A stretch of DNA of 64,000 nt from JACQCF01 sp043742785 (GTDB lineage Bacteria > Omnitrophota > Gorgyraeia > Zapsychrales > Fredricksoniimonadaceae), in the NCBI GenBank assembly GCA_043742785.1, contig JAYTXU010000048.1, positions 1 through 64,000 of the forward strand, given 5' to 3'. Position numbers and translations under genes: made by a program. The notes under the pieces are model-generated. The model was not told the DNA's origin. It saw only the letters and a list, made by a program, of their open reading frames with translations, and made no database searches. Shown one piece after another: positions 33,003 through 40,920 of this stretch. How positions within the stretch are numbered: position 1 is the first letter of the stretch; each line of letters opens with the position of its first letter.

Positions 33003-33899
33003 CTAACTAACGGCAGGCTCAATATGAACCAATACATCCGCAACGCCTAAGGACGATGCCATTAAAACATTTTTAACGCAATGGGCAACATCATGAGCAT
33101 CAATAACTGACATCCCTCCGTCAACCTCCACATGAATATCCACAAACAATTGCAATCCACTTTTACGAATACGGCATTTTTCAATAGCAACCACTCTTGG
33201 AACTTGACCAGCAATTGCGCGCAGAGATTCTTCAATTTCAGGACGAGGAGCCTGATCCATAATTTCAGCAACGGCATTCTTAAGCAAATGAACTCCATTA
33301 AATATAATGATACCGCTAGCAACTAAAGCAGCCCAATTGTCCGCATTCTCATATCCCTTACCACCTATTAAGGCAATCGATATCCCTATAAAAGCTGCAA
33401 CAGACGTCAACGCATCGGACCTATGATGCCATGCATCTGTCTCAACTGAAATACTATTTGTTTCTTTACCAACAGAAAAAATAAATCGAAATAATGTTTC
33501 TTTAATAAAAACAACAGCGATTAAAACGAGCAAGGTAAAAGCAGCAGGAGCAGGATGAGGACGAGACAACCCTTTGATGCTTTCTATAGCAATCTCTACT
33601 CCTACTGCTAAAAGAGCCAAAGACACAATCATTGCCGCTAAAGACTCTGCCTTGCCATGACCATAAGGATGATTATGATCGGCTGGTCTTGAACCAATCT
33701 TAATGCCTCCTAAAACAATTACCGATGAAATAATATCCATAATCGATTCGATTCCATCCGCAATCAAAGCATACGAATTTCCCACAATGCCAACAACCGT
33801 CTTTATAATCGCTAGAAAAACATTACAAATAAGTCCAACGGAAACACTGCGCAAGCTGAGGGAAAAGCGGTCTGCTGATTTAGGAGTTGTTGATAACAT
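33003..33899 (-). CDS. cation diffusion facilitator (CDF) metal exporter
   Basis: A 298-residue transporter with six helices. Helix 2 carries YALIADGIESIMDIISSVIV and helix 5 the metal-site motif H-x-x-x-D in WHHRSDALTSVAAF. The loop HNHPYGHGKAESLAAMIV is the classic CDF signature. A C-terminal cytosolic dimerisation domain (VAIEKCRIRKSGLQLFVDIH) follows. It exports Zn2+, Fe2+, Mn2+ or a related divalent cation in exchange for protons; the exact metal is not evident. It follows leuS after 20 nt. Confidence 0.93.
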   Translation of the reverse strand: MLSTTPKSADRFSLSLRSVSVGLICNVFLAIIKTVVGIVGNSYALIADGIESIMDIISSVIVLGGIKIGSRPADHNHPYGHGKAESLAAMIVSLALLAVGVEIAIESIKGLSRPHPAPAAFTLLVLIAVVFIKETLFRFIFSVGKETNSISVETDAWHHRSDALTSVAAFIGISIALIGGKGYENADNWAALVASGIIIFNGVHLLKNAVAEIMDQAPRPEIEESLRAIAGQVPRVVAIEKCRIRKSGLQLFVDIHVEVDGGMSVIDAHDVAHCVKNVLMASSLGVADVLVHIEPAVS

Positions 33900-33919
33900 A
33901 ATATTATTTTAGAACTATT

Positions 33920-36391
33920 CTAAATAACTATGCTAACAAGTTTATTAGGAACGACAATAAATTTCTTAATCGTAGCCCCTTCTAAATAACGAGCAACATT
34001 AGTATCTAAAAGGCAAAGCTCTTTAAGTTGTTCTTGTGTAGCAGAAACAGGGGCAATAAATTGTCCGCGAACCTTCCCATTAATCTGGACGGCGTAATTG
34101 ACTTCGGATTGTTTAAGAGCTGCTTCATCAAAGGATGGCCAATTAACCTTACTGACAGTCGCATCTTTCTTTCCCATCATCTGCCAAAGCTCTTCACTTA
34201 AGTGAGGAGTAAAGGGCGCTAATAAAAGCACCAAGGTTTCAATGGCTTGATTAAGACTCTTAGTCGATTCTTGCTTATACCTATCGATAGCATTCGCCAA
34301 GACCATCATGTGACTGATGGCCGTATTAAACTTCAAACCTTCCTCAAAATTCTGAGTAATCTTCTTTATAGCGCTGTTACGTTCACGCTCAAGAGTTTGA
34401 TCACCACCATCAATTGCCGGCGTTTTCACATAACGCTTCTCAATCATTTGATAAATACGATTTAAGAATTTCCAAGCACCTTCCAACCCATCGCTATTCC
34501 ATTCCAACTGATCTTCAGGAGGGGCAGCAAACAAAATAAATAAACGCAAGGTATCAGCACCGTATTTACTTAAAACCTCATCCGGATCGACTGTATTACC
34601 ACGGGATTTAGACATCACTTCCCCATCTTTAAGCACCATTCCTTGAGTAAGTAAATTCTTAAATGGTTCAGAGAAATCAATCAATCCTAAATCTTTAAAG
34701 AACTTAGTAAAAAATCTCGAATACAATAAATGCAAGATAGCATGCTCAATCCCACCGATATACTGATCCACTGGCATCCAATATTTCGCATCTGATTTGC
34801 TAAAAACTTCTTTAGGGTTATGAGCAGAACAAAATCTTAAAAAATACCAAGACGAATCAAAAAAAGTAGCCATGGTATCTGTCTCACGACGTGCAGGCTT
34901 GAAACATTTTGGACATTTTACATTCACAAATTCAGCCACACGGTTTAATGGGCTTCCACCCTGGCCGGTGATTTCTACATTCTTAGGAAGCTCTACGGGT
35001 AGCTGTTCCATCGGCACTGGCACAACGCCGCAGGCGTCACAATAAATCATAGGAATTGGAGCTCCCCAGTAACGCTGACGGGAAATCAACCAATCGCGTA
35101 GGCGCCAATGCGTGCTGACCTTACCTATGCCTTCTTTAGACATCCATTGAGAAATCTTTTCTTTGGCTTCTTCATTAGGCAGTCCATCAAATTGATTAGA
35201 ATTAACCAAAACCCCTGCATCTTCGTAAGCTTCCGTCATATCATTACCGGAAATTACAGGATTCTTTGGGTCACTTATAACAATATGTAAGGCAAGCTTA
35301 TACTGCTTAGCAAATTCAAAATCACGTTGATCATGCGTTGGTACGGCCATAATAGCGCCTGTTCCATACTCCATCAGCACATAATCTCCGATATAGATAG
35401 GAATCAGCCAACCATTAACCGGATTCACACAGTAGCAGCCTATAAAGACACCTTCTTTACGGGCATCACCTGACATGCGCATACTCTTACTTTTGTTGGC
35501 AGATTTCTCTACAAATTCTAAAACAGCCTTTTCCTGAGGAGTTCCAGCTGTTATTTTTCTAACTAAAGGATGTTCGGGAGCTAAAACCACATAGGTAGCG
35601 CCAAAAATGGTGTCAGGACGAGTCGTGAAAACCGTAATCACTTCATCTGTACGGGAGGGTTTCAAACCCTCCCCTACCTTGACCTTAAAATAAATCTCCA
35701 CCCCAAAACTTTTCCCAATCCAATTTTCCTGCATGGAACGCACACGAGAGGGCCAATGATCTAGAAGCTTCAAATCTTCCAAAAGCGCATCCGCATATTG
35801 GGTAATCTTCAAATACCATTGATCTAAATCTTTTTGTAAAACTTCTGTTTTGCAACGCCAACAAGCGCCATCAATAACTTCTTCATTTGCTAAAGTCGTC
35901 TGACAACTAGGACACCAATTAACCGAAGAAGCTTTCTTATAGGCCAGCCCCTGCTCAAACATCTTGATAAAAATCCACTGATTCCATTTATAGTATTCGC
36001 TATCGCAGGTTGAGATCTCACGATCCCAATCGTAGGAAAAACCCATCTTCTTTAATTCATCATGCATCTGTTCAATACAGCGATAGGTCCAATCCGCAGG
36101 ATTTGTTTTATGTTTAATAGCGGCGTTTTCTGCAGGCTGACCAAAGGCATCGTAACCAATTGGATGCAGAACATTAAATCCCTGCATCATCTTGTAACGG
36201 GCGATCACATCGCCAATAGTGTAATTACGCACATGGCCCATGTGAATCTTGCCTGAAGGATAGGGAAACATTTCCAAAACATAATATTTCTTTTTGGAAG
36301 AATCCGCTTGGACCTTAAAAGTTTTTTGCGTATCCCAATACTTCTGCCACTTGGCTTCAATTTGTTTTATGTCGTTGGTTGTGTAAGGCAT
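33920..36391 (-). CDS. leuS: leucyl-tRNA synthetase
   Basis: An 823-residue class Ia synthetase. The HIGH-type motif is in MFPYPSGKIHMGHVRNYTIG, zinc-binding Cys pairs are near WCPSCQTTLANEEV, and the editing domain contains TVFTTRPDTIFGATY (read FTTRPDTIFG) and the GTGAIMAVPTHDQRD segment. The KMSKS-type motif is KDGEVMSKSRGNTVDPDE. A C-terminal anticodon-binding and Leu-specific part follows. The start is only 9 nt after a terminator hairpin and has no clear Shine-Dalgarno. No T-box leader is visible. Confidence 0.97.
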   Translation of the reverse strand: MPYTTNDIKQIEAKWQKYWDTQKTFKVQADSSKKKYYVLEMFPYPSGKIHMGHVRNYTIGDVIARYKMMQGFNVLHPIGYDAFGQPAENAAIKHKTNPADWTYRCIEQMHDELKKMGFSYDWDREISTCDSEYYKWNQWIFIKMFEQGLAYKKASSVNWCPSCQTTLANEEVIDGACWRCKTEVLQKDLDQWYLKITQYADALLEDLKLLDHWPSRVRSMQENWIGKSFGVEIYFKVKVGEGLKPSRTDEVITVFTTRPDTIFGATYVVLAPEHPLVRKITAGTPQEKAVLEFVEKSANKSKSMRMSGDARKEGVFIGCYCVNPVNGWLIPIYIGDYVLMEYGTGAIMAVPTHDQRDFEFAKQYKLALHIVISDPKNPVISGNDMTEAYEDAGVLVNSNQFDGLPNEEAKEKISQWMSKEGIGKVSTHWRLRDWLISRQRYWGAPIPMIYCDACGVVPVPMEQLPVELPKNVEITGQGGSPLNRVAEFVNVKCPKCFKPARRETDTMATFFDSSWYFLRFCSAHNPKEVFSKSDAKYWMPVDQYIGGIEHAILHLLYSRFFTKFFKDLGLIDFSEPFKNLLTQGMVLKDGEVMSKSRGNTVDPDEVLSKYGADTLRLFILFAAPPEDQLEWNSDGLEGAWKFLNRIYQMIEKRYVKTPAIDGGDQTLERERNSAIKKITQNFEEGLKFNTAISHMMVLANAIDRYKQESTKSLNQAIETLVLLLAPFTPHLSEELWQMMGKKDATVSKVNWPSFDEAALKQSEVNYAVQINGKVRGQFIAPVSATQEQLKELCLLDTNVARYLEGATIKKFIVVPNKLVSIVI

Positions 36392-36400
36392 TTTGAATTA

Positions 36401-36433
36401 AAAAGGGGATTAGTTTTAGACCAATCCCCTTTT
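36401..36433 (-). terminator. Rho-independent terminator between speD and leuS
   Basis: Perfect 11-bp arms AAAAGGGGATT / AATCCCCTTTT with an 11-nt loop, followed on the minus strand by TTTTTAATT. It lies 26 nt beyond the speD stop and 9 nt before the leuS ATG. Confidence 0.8.
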
Positions 36434-36459
36434 ATATTTCTCCTCTATTAAAGCAGGAT

Positions 36460-36882
36460 TTATTTATGAACTAATTCTTTTTGAGCTGCTGCACTGTTAG
36501 ACGAATAATATTTCATTCCGCGTTCAACAAATTGTGCTTCCACCTGCTTAGGAGCAAAGAACTTACGGCAAAAATCTTCTGCCTTCTTTTTATCAAAAGC
36601 GCGGCAGCAATAGATGTCTACCGTAATGAAATCCTTAGGGGTCAAAGTATGGATAACAATGGAACTTTCAATAAGAGGAACCCATCCTGAAAGTCCAGCT
36701 TTATCCGGAAAACGAGTCGCGTCACTACGAAAAATCGATGGCGGCGCTTGCTTTTCCATTCCAAGAAATCCTACGATCTCATCCAGGAAATTATAGCAAA
36801 GGGTTAAATCATCACACGCACCGGGCTTGCAATTATAGAGGTCTACCAATAATTCATACCCGAAGACCGAGGTCTTACTCAT
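36460..36882 (-). CDS. speD: S-adenosylmethionine decarboxylase-like proenzyme
   Basis: A 140-residue protein matching small prokaryotic AdoMet decarboxylases, which self-cleave to make a pyruvoyl group and produce decarboxylated SAM for spermidine. The cleavage region is PLIESSIVIHTLTPKDF, with the Glu-Ser junction and the following I-H-T. The conserved Cys region is VDIYCCRAFDKKKAEDF, and RG near the C-terminus is typical. The start is a clear ATG with AAGGAG 5 nt upstream. No spermidine synthase (speE) gene is nearby. A leader with unusual pairing potential precedes it. Confidence 0.82.
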   Translation of the reverse strand: MSKTSVFGYELLVDLYNCKPGACDDLTLCYNFLDEIVGFLGMEKQAPPSIFRSDATRFPDKAGLSGWVPLIESSIVIHTLTPKDFITVDIYCCRAFDKKKAEDFCRKFFAPKQVEAQFVERGMKYYSSNSAAAQKELVHK

Positions 36883-37018
36883 TCCTACTCCTTATGCCAG
36901 CCTCACTCTGGCGAACAAACCTTTCATAGGCCTGTTGCTTGTTAACTGCATCCCAATGACGTTCGACACTCAGACGCAGTGGTGAGTGAGCCGAATTAAA
37001 AACAAGAAATGTATTATA
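36883..37018 (-). promoter_or_regulatory. promoter -10 and candidate structured leader of speD
   Basis: A minus-strand TATAAT lies at 37013-37018 (no good -35), giving a leader of about 120 nt. Immediately before the Shine-Dalgarno (36888-36893) is a hairpin GCCAG-AGTGAGG-CTGGC (36896-36912). Its loop can pair with CTCACT at 36985-36990 near the 5' end, forming a pseudoknot. The same 5' stretch can instead pair locally (GAGTG 36984-36988 with CACTC 36967-36971). A same-strand open frame of 77 codons (36875-37108) overlaps this region. Confidence 0.35.
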
Positions 37019-37141
37019 CAAAAATGTGTTCAAAAGAAAAGATTTTTTATCAGGAACATAACCAACTGAACTCGTGTATTTTATAACAAATAATTCCCTA
37101 CAAATCATTTATTTTTAAAAATTTGTCCCTTTATGTGACAT

Positions 37142-37170
37142 TTGATTTTTTAAAACAAATAGCATAGAAT
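37142..37170 (+). promoter_or_regulatory. promoter of thiSGHF
   Basis: TTGATT (37142-37147), a 17-nt spacer and TAGAAT (37165-37170). The start is predicted about 37177, leaving a 34-nt leader, too short for a TPP riboswitch. Confidence 0.6.
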
Positions 37171-37210
37171 GAAGGCTCTTTAAAAGGATTGTCATAAAAA
37201 AGGAATGATC

Positions 37211-37411
37211 ATGAAGGTCACAATTAACGGAACAGTAAAAGAGTTAACAAACAGTTCTCTTCTATCCGACATCGTTACTCAATTCTGTAAAGAATCTAAA
37301 CACATCATCACCGAAGTTAATGGCCAGATTATTCCATCCAACAATTGGAAGAACACAACTATTAAAAATAATGATGTGATTGAACTAGTTGCCTTTGTGG
37401 GAGGTGGCTAA
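37211..37411 (+). CDS. thiS: sulfur carrier protein ThiS
   Basis: A 66-residue ubiquitin-like protein with the C-terminal Gly-Gly tail (VAFVGGG) that is adenylated by ThiF and carries thiocarboxylate sulfur to ThiG. The N-terminus MKVTINGTVKEL forms the first beta hairpin. The ATG at 37211 was preferred over 37205 because AGGA then lies 6 nt upstream. Its TAA overlaps the ATG of thiG by one base, a typical coupled arrangement. Confidence 0.93.
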   Translation: MKVTINGTVKELTNSSLLSDIVTQFCKESKHIITEVNGQIIPSNNWKNTTIKNNDVIELVAFVGGG

Positions 37412-38199
37412 TGTCATCTTCCCCTCTAGTCATTGCTGGGAAGGAATTCAAAAGCCGTTTCTTCTTAGGTACTGGCAAATTTAAGAATAAAAAAGATCTA
37501 GCTGATTCCATTAAATCGTCAGGAACGGAAATTGTCACAGTAGCCCTTCGCCGCATTGATCTAGAGCGACACGCTGATAATATCTTAGAATACATCCCCA
37601 AACATGTCACCCTATTGACCAATACTTCAGGTGCAAGGAATGCAGAAGAAGCTGTACGCATTGCCCGTTTAGCTAAAGCCTCCGGCTGTGGCAATTGGGT
37701 GAAGATTGAAGTCATCAATGATAGCAAGTACCTACTGCCAGATAATAATGAAACAATCAAGGCGACTGAAATCTTAGCTGCCGAAGGTTTTGTCGTTCTT
37801 CCCTATATGTATCCTGATCTTTATGCGGCACGCGCATTAGTCAAAGCTGGAGCTGCAACAGTAATGCCCCTAGGAAGCCTGATTGGAAGTAATCAAGGAA
37901 TGAAGACCCGTGACTTTATTAAAATACTCATCGATGAAATTGATTTACCCATTATTGTCGATGCTGGGATCGGTACACCCTCACAAGCGGCTGAAGCTAT
38001 GGAACTAGGAGCAGCTGCTGTCTTGGCTAACACAGCTGTGGCTACCGCTGGGCAGCCTGCCCTTCTTGCCAAAGCTTTTGCCCAAGCGGTCGAAGCTGGA
38101 CGCATGGCTTATTTGAGTCAGTTGCCCCAACAAAAACCTTTAGCCAATGCCTCTTCCCCACTGACGGGGTTTTTGTATGATTCCCTTACAAAAAATTAA
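37411..38199 (+). CDS. thiG: thiazole synthase ThiG
   Basis: A 262-residue TIM-barrel enzyme that joins deoxyxylulose 5-phosphate, dehydroglycine and ThiS-thiocarboxylate into the thiazole phosphate of thiamine. Recognisable segments: LVIAGKEFKSRFFLGTGKF, TEIVTVALRRID, the Schiff-base Lys region WVKIEVINDSKYLLPDN, AATVMPLGSLIGSNQG and PIIVDAGIGTPSQAAEAMEL. Length is normal. It overlaps thiH by 23 bp. Confidence 0.96.
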   Translation: MSSSPLVIAGKEFKSRFFLGTGKFKNKKDLADSIKSSGTEIVTVALRRIDLERHADNILEYIPKHVTLLTNTSGARNAEEAVRIARLAKASGCGNWVKIEVINDSKYLLPDNNETIKATEILAAEGFVVLPYMYPDLYAARALVKAGAATVMPLGSLIGSNQGMKTRDFIKILIDEIDLPIIVDAGIGTPSQAAEAMELGAAAVLANTAVATAGQPALLAKAFAQAVEAGRMAYLSQLPQQKPLANASSPLTGFLYDSLTKN

Positions 38200-39196
38200 C
38201 AATATCTTAAAAGAAACGCGTCCTGAAGCTCTTGAAGAATTAGCCCAGGAAGCTTCCCGTGTGACCCGTCAATATTTTGGCCGTGCCATTGGTCTCTATA
38301 CGCCTTTGTATCTATCCAATTACTGCAGCAGCCATTGCACCTATTGCGGATTTCATAGTCAAAATAAAGTTCAACGCATGAAACTTTCTCCCGAAGAGTA
38401 CGTCCAAGAAATGAAAATTATTTATGATCAAGGCATTCGCAATATCCTGATGTTGACCGGAGAATCCTATAAGCACACTCCTCTGGAATATTTAAAAGAA
38501 GCCTCCATGATTGCTGCCGAGTATTTTCAAGGAATTGCTTTGGAAGTTCATCCCATGCAAACCGATGAATACCGTGAACTATTTACAGCAGGTGTAGATG
38601 GTATCGCTGTTTATCAAGAAACCTATGACCATAAGCGCTACGCTGAAGTTCATTTATCTGGTTTCAAAAAAGATTACGATTTCCGCCGTGGCACTCCGGC
38701 ACGTGCAGCTGAAGGTGGAATAAGACAAATCTCTTTAGGCATTCTCTTAGGATTAAGCGATCCTGCTCTTGATCTATTAGCTCTCTACGAACATCTACAC
38801 GAAATGGAAAAATCTTATCCAGGAGTAGAATACAGCGTCTCCTTCCCTCGCATGAGAACCATTAAAGAAAAAGAATTTGCTCAATGCGATGTAGATGATA
38901 TTGCTTATACTAAAATCTTAAGCCTTACCCGCATTCTCTTTCCTCGGGTGGGAATTAATCTTTCAACGCGCGAATCATCAAAGCTGCGGGATCATCTTTT
39001 GGAAATTGCGGTTACTCGTATCTCAGCTGGTTCTAACACCTCTGTTGGCGGTTACTCTCTTCTGTCCGAAGAAGAGCAAGATCCTCAATTTGATATTAAA
39101 GATGAACGTTCGATTGCTGATATCATCTCTCTACTAAAAAACAAAAACTTCGATCCCGTCTTTACCGACTGGCGTAAAATTGAAAATATCTTATGA
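38177..39196 (+). CDS. thiH: 2-iminoacetate synthase ThiH (radical SAM)
   Basis: A 339-residue radical SAM lyase that cleaves tyrosine to dehydroglycine and p-cresol, the anaerobic source of the thiazole glycine unit. The cluster motif C-x3-C-x2-C is in YLSNYCSSHCTYCGFHSQNK. Downstream are NILMLTGESYKHT, EVHPMQTDEYREL, GIAVYQETYD and the C-terminal GSNTSVGGYSLL. It is somewhat shorter than the Escherichia coli enzyme (377) but motif-complete. Using ThiH rather than an oxygen-dependent ThiO fits an anaerobic host. Confidence 0.94.
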   Translation: MIPLQKINNILKETRPEALEELAQEASRVTRQYFGRAIGLYTPLYLSNYCSSHCTYCGFHSQNKVQRMKLSPEEYVQEMKIIYDQGIRNILMLTGESYKHTPLEYLKEASMIAAEYFQGIALEVHPMQTDEYRELFTAGVDGIAVYQETYDHKRYAEVHLSGFKKDYDFRRGTPARAAEGGIRQISLGILLGLSDPALDLLALYEHLHEMEKSYPGVEYSVSFPRMRTIKEKEFAQCDVDDIAYTKILSLTRILFPRVGINLSTRESSKLRDHLLEIAVTRISAGSNTSVGGYSLLSEEEQDPQFDIKDERSIADIISLLKNKNFDPVFTDWRKIENIL

Positions 39197-39804
39197 ATAT
39201 CTTAGAACAAGGCCTTCTCAAATATCTTAAACCCGAACAGCTCTCTCTCATTCAATCTAAGAAAATAGGTATCGGTGGGGCCGGCGGTTTGGGTTCTAAC
39301 TGTGCGCTGATGCTCGTGCGTACAGGATTCAAACATTTAGAAATCATCGATCAAGATATTGTTGATGCCTCTAATTTAAACCGTCAGCAATACTTTGCCA
39401 ATGAAGTAGGCTTGGTAAAGGTGGAGGTCACTAAGAAGCGTCTTTTAGATATTAACCCTGATGCCACTATCATCCCCCATAAACTGCAGTGGAATGAAAC
39501 TAACGCTAATCAATTCTTTAAAGGCTTTGATTTTATTGTAGAAGCATTTGATGTGGCGGACTGGAAGTATCGTTTCGTAGAGTATTATGCCCCTCGCTTT
39601 CCTGTTGTCGTTAGTGGTGTTGGTATGGCAGGTTTAACCCAGAAGGAACCAATGACGATTAAAAAGATCGGAAATGTGTACATCTGCGGAGACCGCAGCA
39701 CCAACAGCAACGACGGAAACCCACCCATGGCACCCCGTGTCACCGCCTGCGCCGCTATGATGGCTGAAGTTATTCTCGATTTAACTCTTGGGATTAAAAA
39801 ATAA
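39193..39804 (+). CDS. thiF: sulfur carrier adenylyltransferase ThiF
   Basis: A 203-residue E1-like enzyme that adenylates the ThiS C-terminus. The nucleotide-binding start IGIGGAGGLGSNCALMLVR and the IDQDIVDASNLNRQQYFANE segment (Arg and Asp contacts to ATP) are clear. The zinc-binding CxxC pairs seen in longer MoeB/ThiF members are not visible, as is usual for this short ThiF type. It overlaps thiH by 4 bp and ends the operon head-on against the DUF6941-like gene with no gap. Confidence 0.92.
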   Translation: MNILEQGLLKYLKPEQLSLIQSKKIGIGGAGGLGSNCALMLVRTGFKHLEIIDQDIVDASNLNRQQYFANEVGLVKVEVTKKRLLDINPDATIIPHKLQWNETNANQFFKGFDFIVEAFDVADWKYRFVEYYAPRFPVVVSGVGMAGLTQKEPMTIKKIGNVYICGDRSTNSNDGNPPMAPRVTACAAMMAEVILDLTLGIKK

Positions 39805-40206
39805 TCACCGCTGAGGAGGTTTCATGACAAACAGAGGCAGAGAGCCTTCTTTTCTTCCATCGATGGCTAAGTCAATCGAATATTCACCATAGGTCTCAAG
39901 CTTGACCATTTGCATATTTAAAATGGAATGTGCGGAAGCTGATCTTTGCCCTTCTTGGAATTGAACATTAATCACACCGTTCGCTGGTGGCAGAATATGC
40001 TTACCATCAAAATCGACAAAATTAAATGAAACCTTATGTTCACCTGTTTCAATATTTTCAAATCGAACCCTTAAAGCAATGGAGAATTGAGGATAGGCAA
40101 CTGGCAAATTAGCTGCCCAAATTGTATCAAAAGCTCCCAAAATATTTAATTTCCCTCCAACATCAACAGTAGCGGCATCACACAATGAAAACACTTCGAT
40201 ATGCAT
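39805..40206 (-). CDS. DUF6941-like conserved hypothetical protein
   Basis: A 133-residue protein that looks all-beta. It opens MHIEVFSLCDAATVDVGGKL followed by NILGAFDTIWA, the pattern of DUF6941 proteins (a D-A-x-x-x-x-GK-L-x-x-x-G-x-F-D start). RVRFENIETGEHKVSFNFVD and a final GSLPLFVMKPP complete the fold. Function unknown. It ends immediately adjacent to the convergent thiF stop and lies downstream of the pirin gene with a 12-nt gap, so it is likely co-transcribed with it. Confidence 0.55.
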   Translation of the reverse strand: MHIEVFSLCDAATVDVGGKLNILGAFDTIWAANLPVAYPQFSIALRVRFENIETGEHKVSFNFVDFDGKHILPPANGVINVQFQEGQRSASAHSILNMQMVKLETYGEYSIDLAIDGRKEGSLPLFVMKPPQR

Positions 40207-40218
40207 ATCAATCTCCTT

Positions 40219-40917
40219 TTACTGTAAATCAAACAAAATAAATTCAGAATCCTTATTGGATTTAATCTTCAGTGCCTTTTCATTACTGGCTGATAATCCA
40301 TCTCCCGCAGTAATCTTACGGCCATTAATATCCACTTCCCCTTTTATCATCTGCACCCAGACATGACGATTAGGACGAATAGAAAAATCTAAATCCTGTG
40401 AAGATTTTAATTTTCCAATATACATATCCGCATCCTGATTAATGCCTATCGATCCCTGACGATGATCCTTCGATGCCACTAAAACAAAGTTCTTATTCTT
40501 AAAATCTTCTTTAAATGATTTCTGGCCATATTGAGGAGATATGGCTTTCTTCTCTGTTAAAATCCAAATCTGAAGCAAATGTGTTTCTTGATCTTTGAAA
40601 TGATTAAACTCTGAATGCTCCACACCACTGCCAGCACTCATATGCTGAACTTCATCTGGTAAAATAACCGCCGTGTTGCCCATAGAATCTTTATGCTCTA
40701 AGGCGCCGCTCACCACATAGGTAATGATTTCCATATCCTTGTGAGGATGGGTACCAAAGCCCATACCGCCTGCAACGAAATCTTCATTAATGACCCTGAG
40801 CGTACTAAAGGACATATGCTTTAGATCATAATACTCTGCAAAAGAAAATGTATGGAAGGATTTTAACCATCCATGATCAACAAAACCTCTATCCTTGGAT
40901 TTTCGTATGCTTAACAT
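40219..40917 (-). CDS. pirin family protein (YhhW-like)
   Basis: A 232-residue bicupin. The N-terminal cupin has the metal ligands in GMGFGTHPHKDMEIITYVVS and ALEHKDSMGN, followed by VQHMSAGSGVEHSEFNHFKD. The second cupin is degenerate (VWVQMIKGEVDINGRKITAG). Pirins bind Fe or Mn; some have quercetin dioxygenase activity, but the physiological role is usually unknown. It starts 3 nt after the stop of the RND-OMF fusion gene, so it may be read with the efflux operon. Confidence 0.92.
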   Translation of the reverse strand: MLSIRKSKDRGFVDHGWLKSFHTFSFAEYYDLKHMSFSTLRVINEDFVAGGMGFGTHPHKDMEIITYVVSGALEHKDSMGNTAVILPDEVQHMSAGSGVEHSEFNHFKDQETHLLQIWILTEKKAISPQYGQKSFKEDFKNKNFVLVASKDHRQGSIGINQDADMYIGKLKSSQDLDFSIRPNRHVWVQMIKGEVDINGRKITAGDGLSASNEKALKIKSNKDSEFILFDLQ

Positions 40918-40920
40918 TCT

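Noticed and set aside
36392..36460. T-box leader before leuS
   Set aside because: The interval is too short and lacks the T-box sequence; only a terminator is present.
36875..37108. Open frame of 77 codons upstream of and overlapping speD
   Set aside because: It has no Shine-Dalgarno, its first half is low-complexity hydrophobic sequence upstream of the likely transcription start, and its second half coincides with the structured speD leader. Its end looks somewhat protein-like, so I mention it rather than annotate it.
37101..37210. TPP riboswitch before thiSGHF
   Set aside because: The predicted leader is only about 34 nt and contains none of the THI-box sequence.
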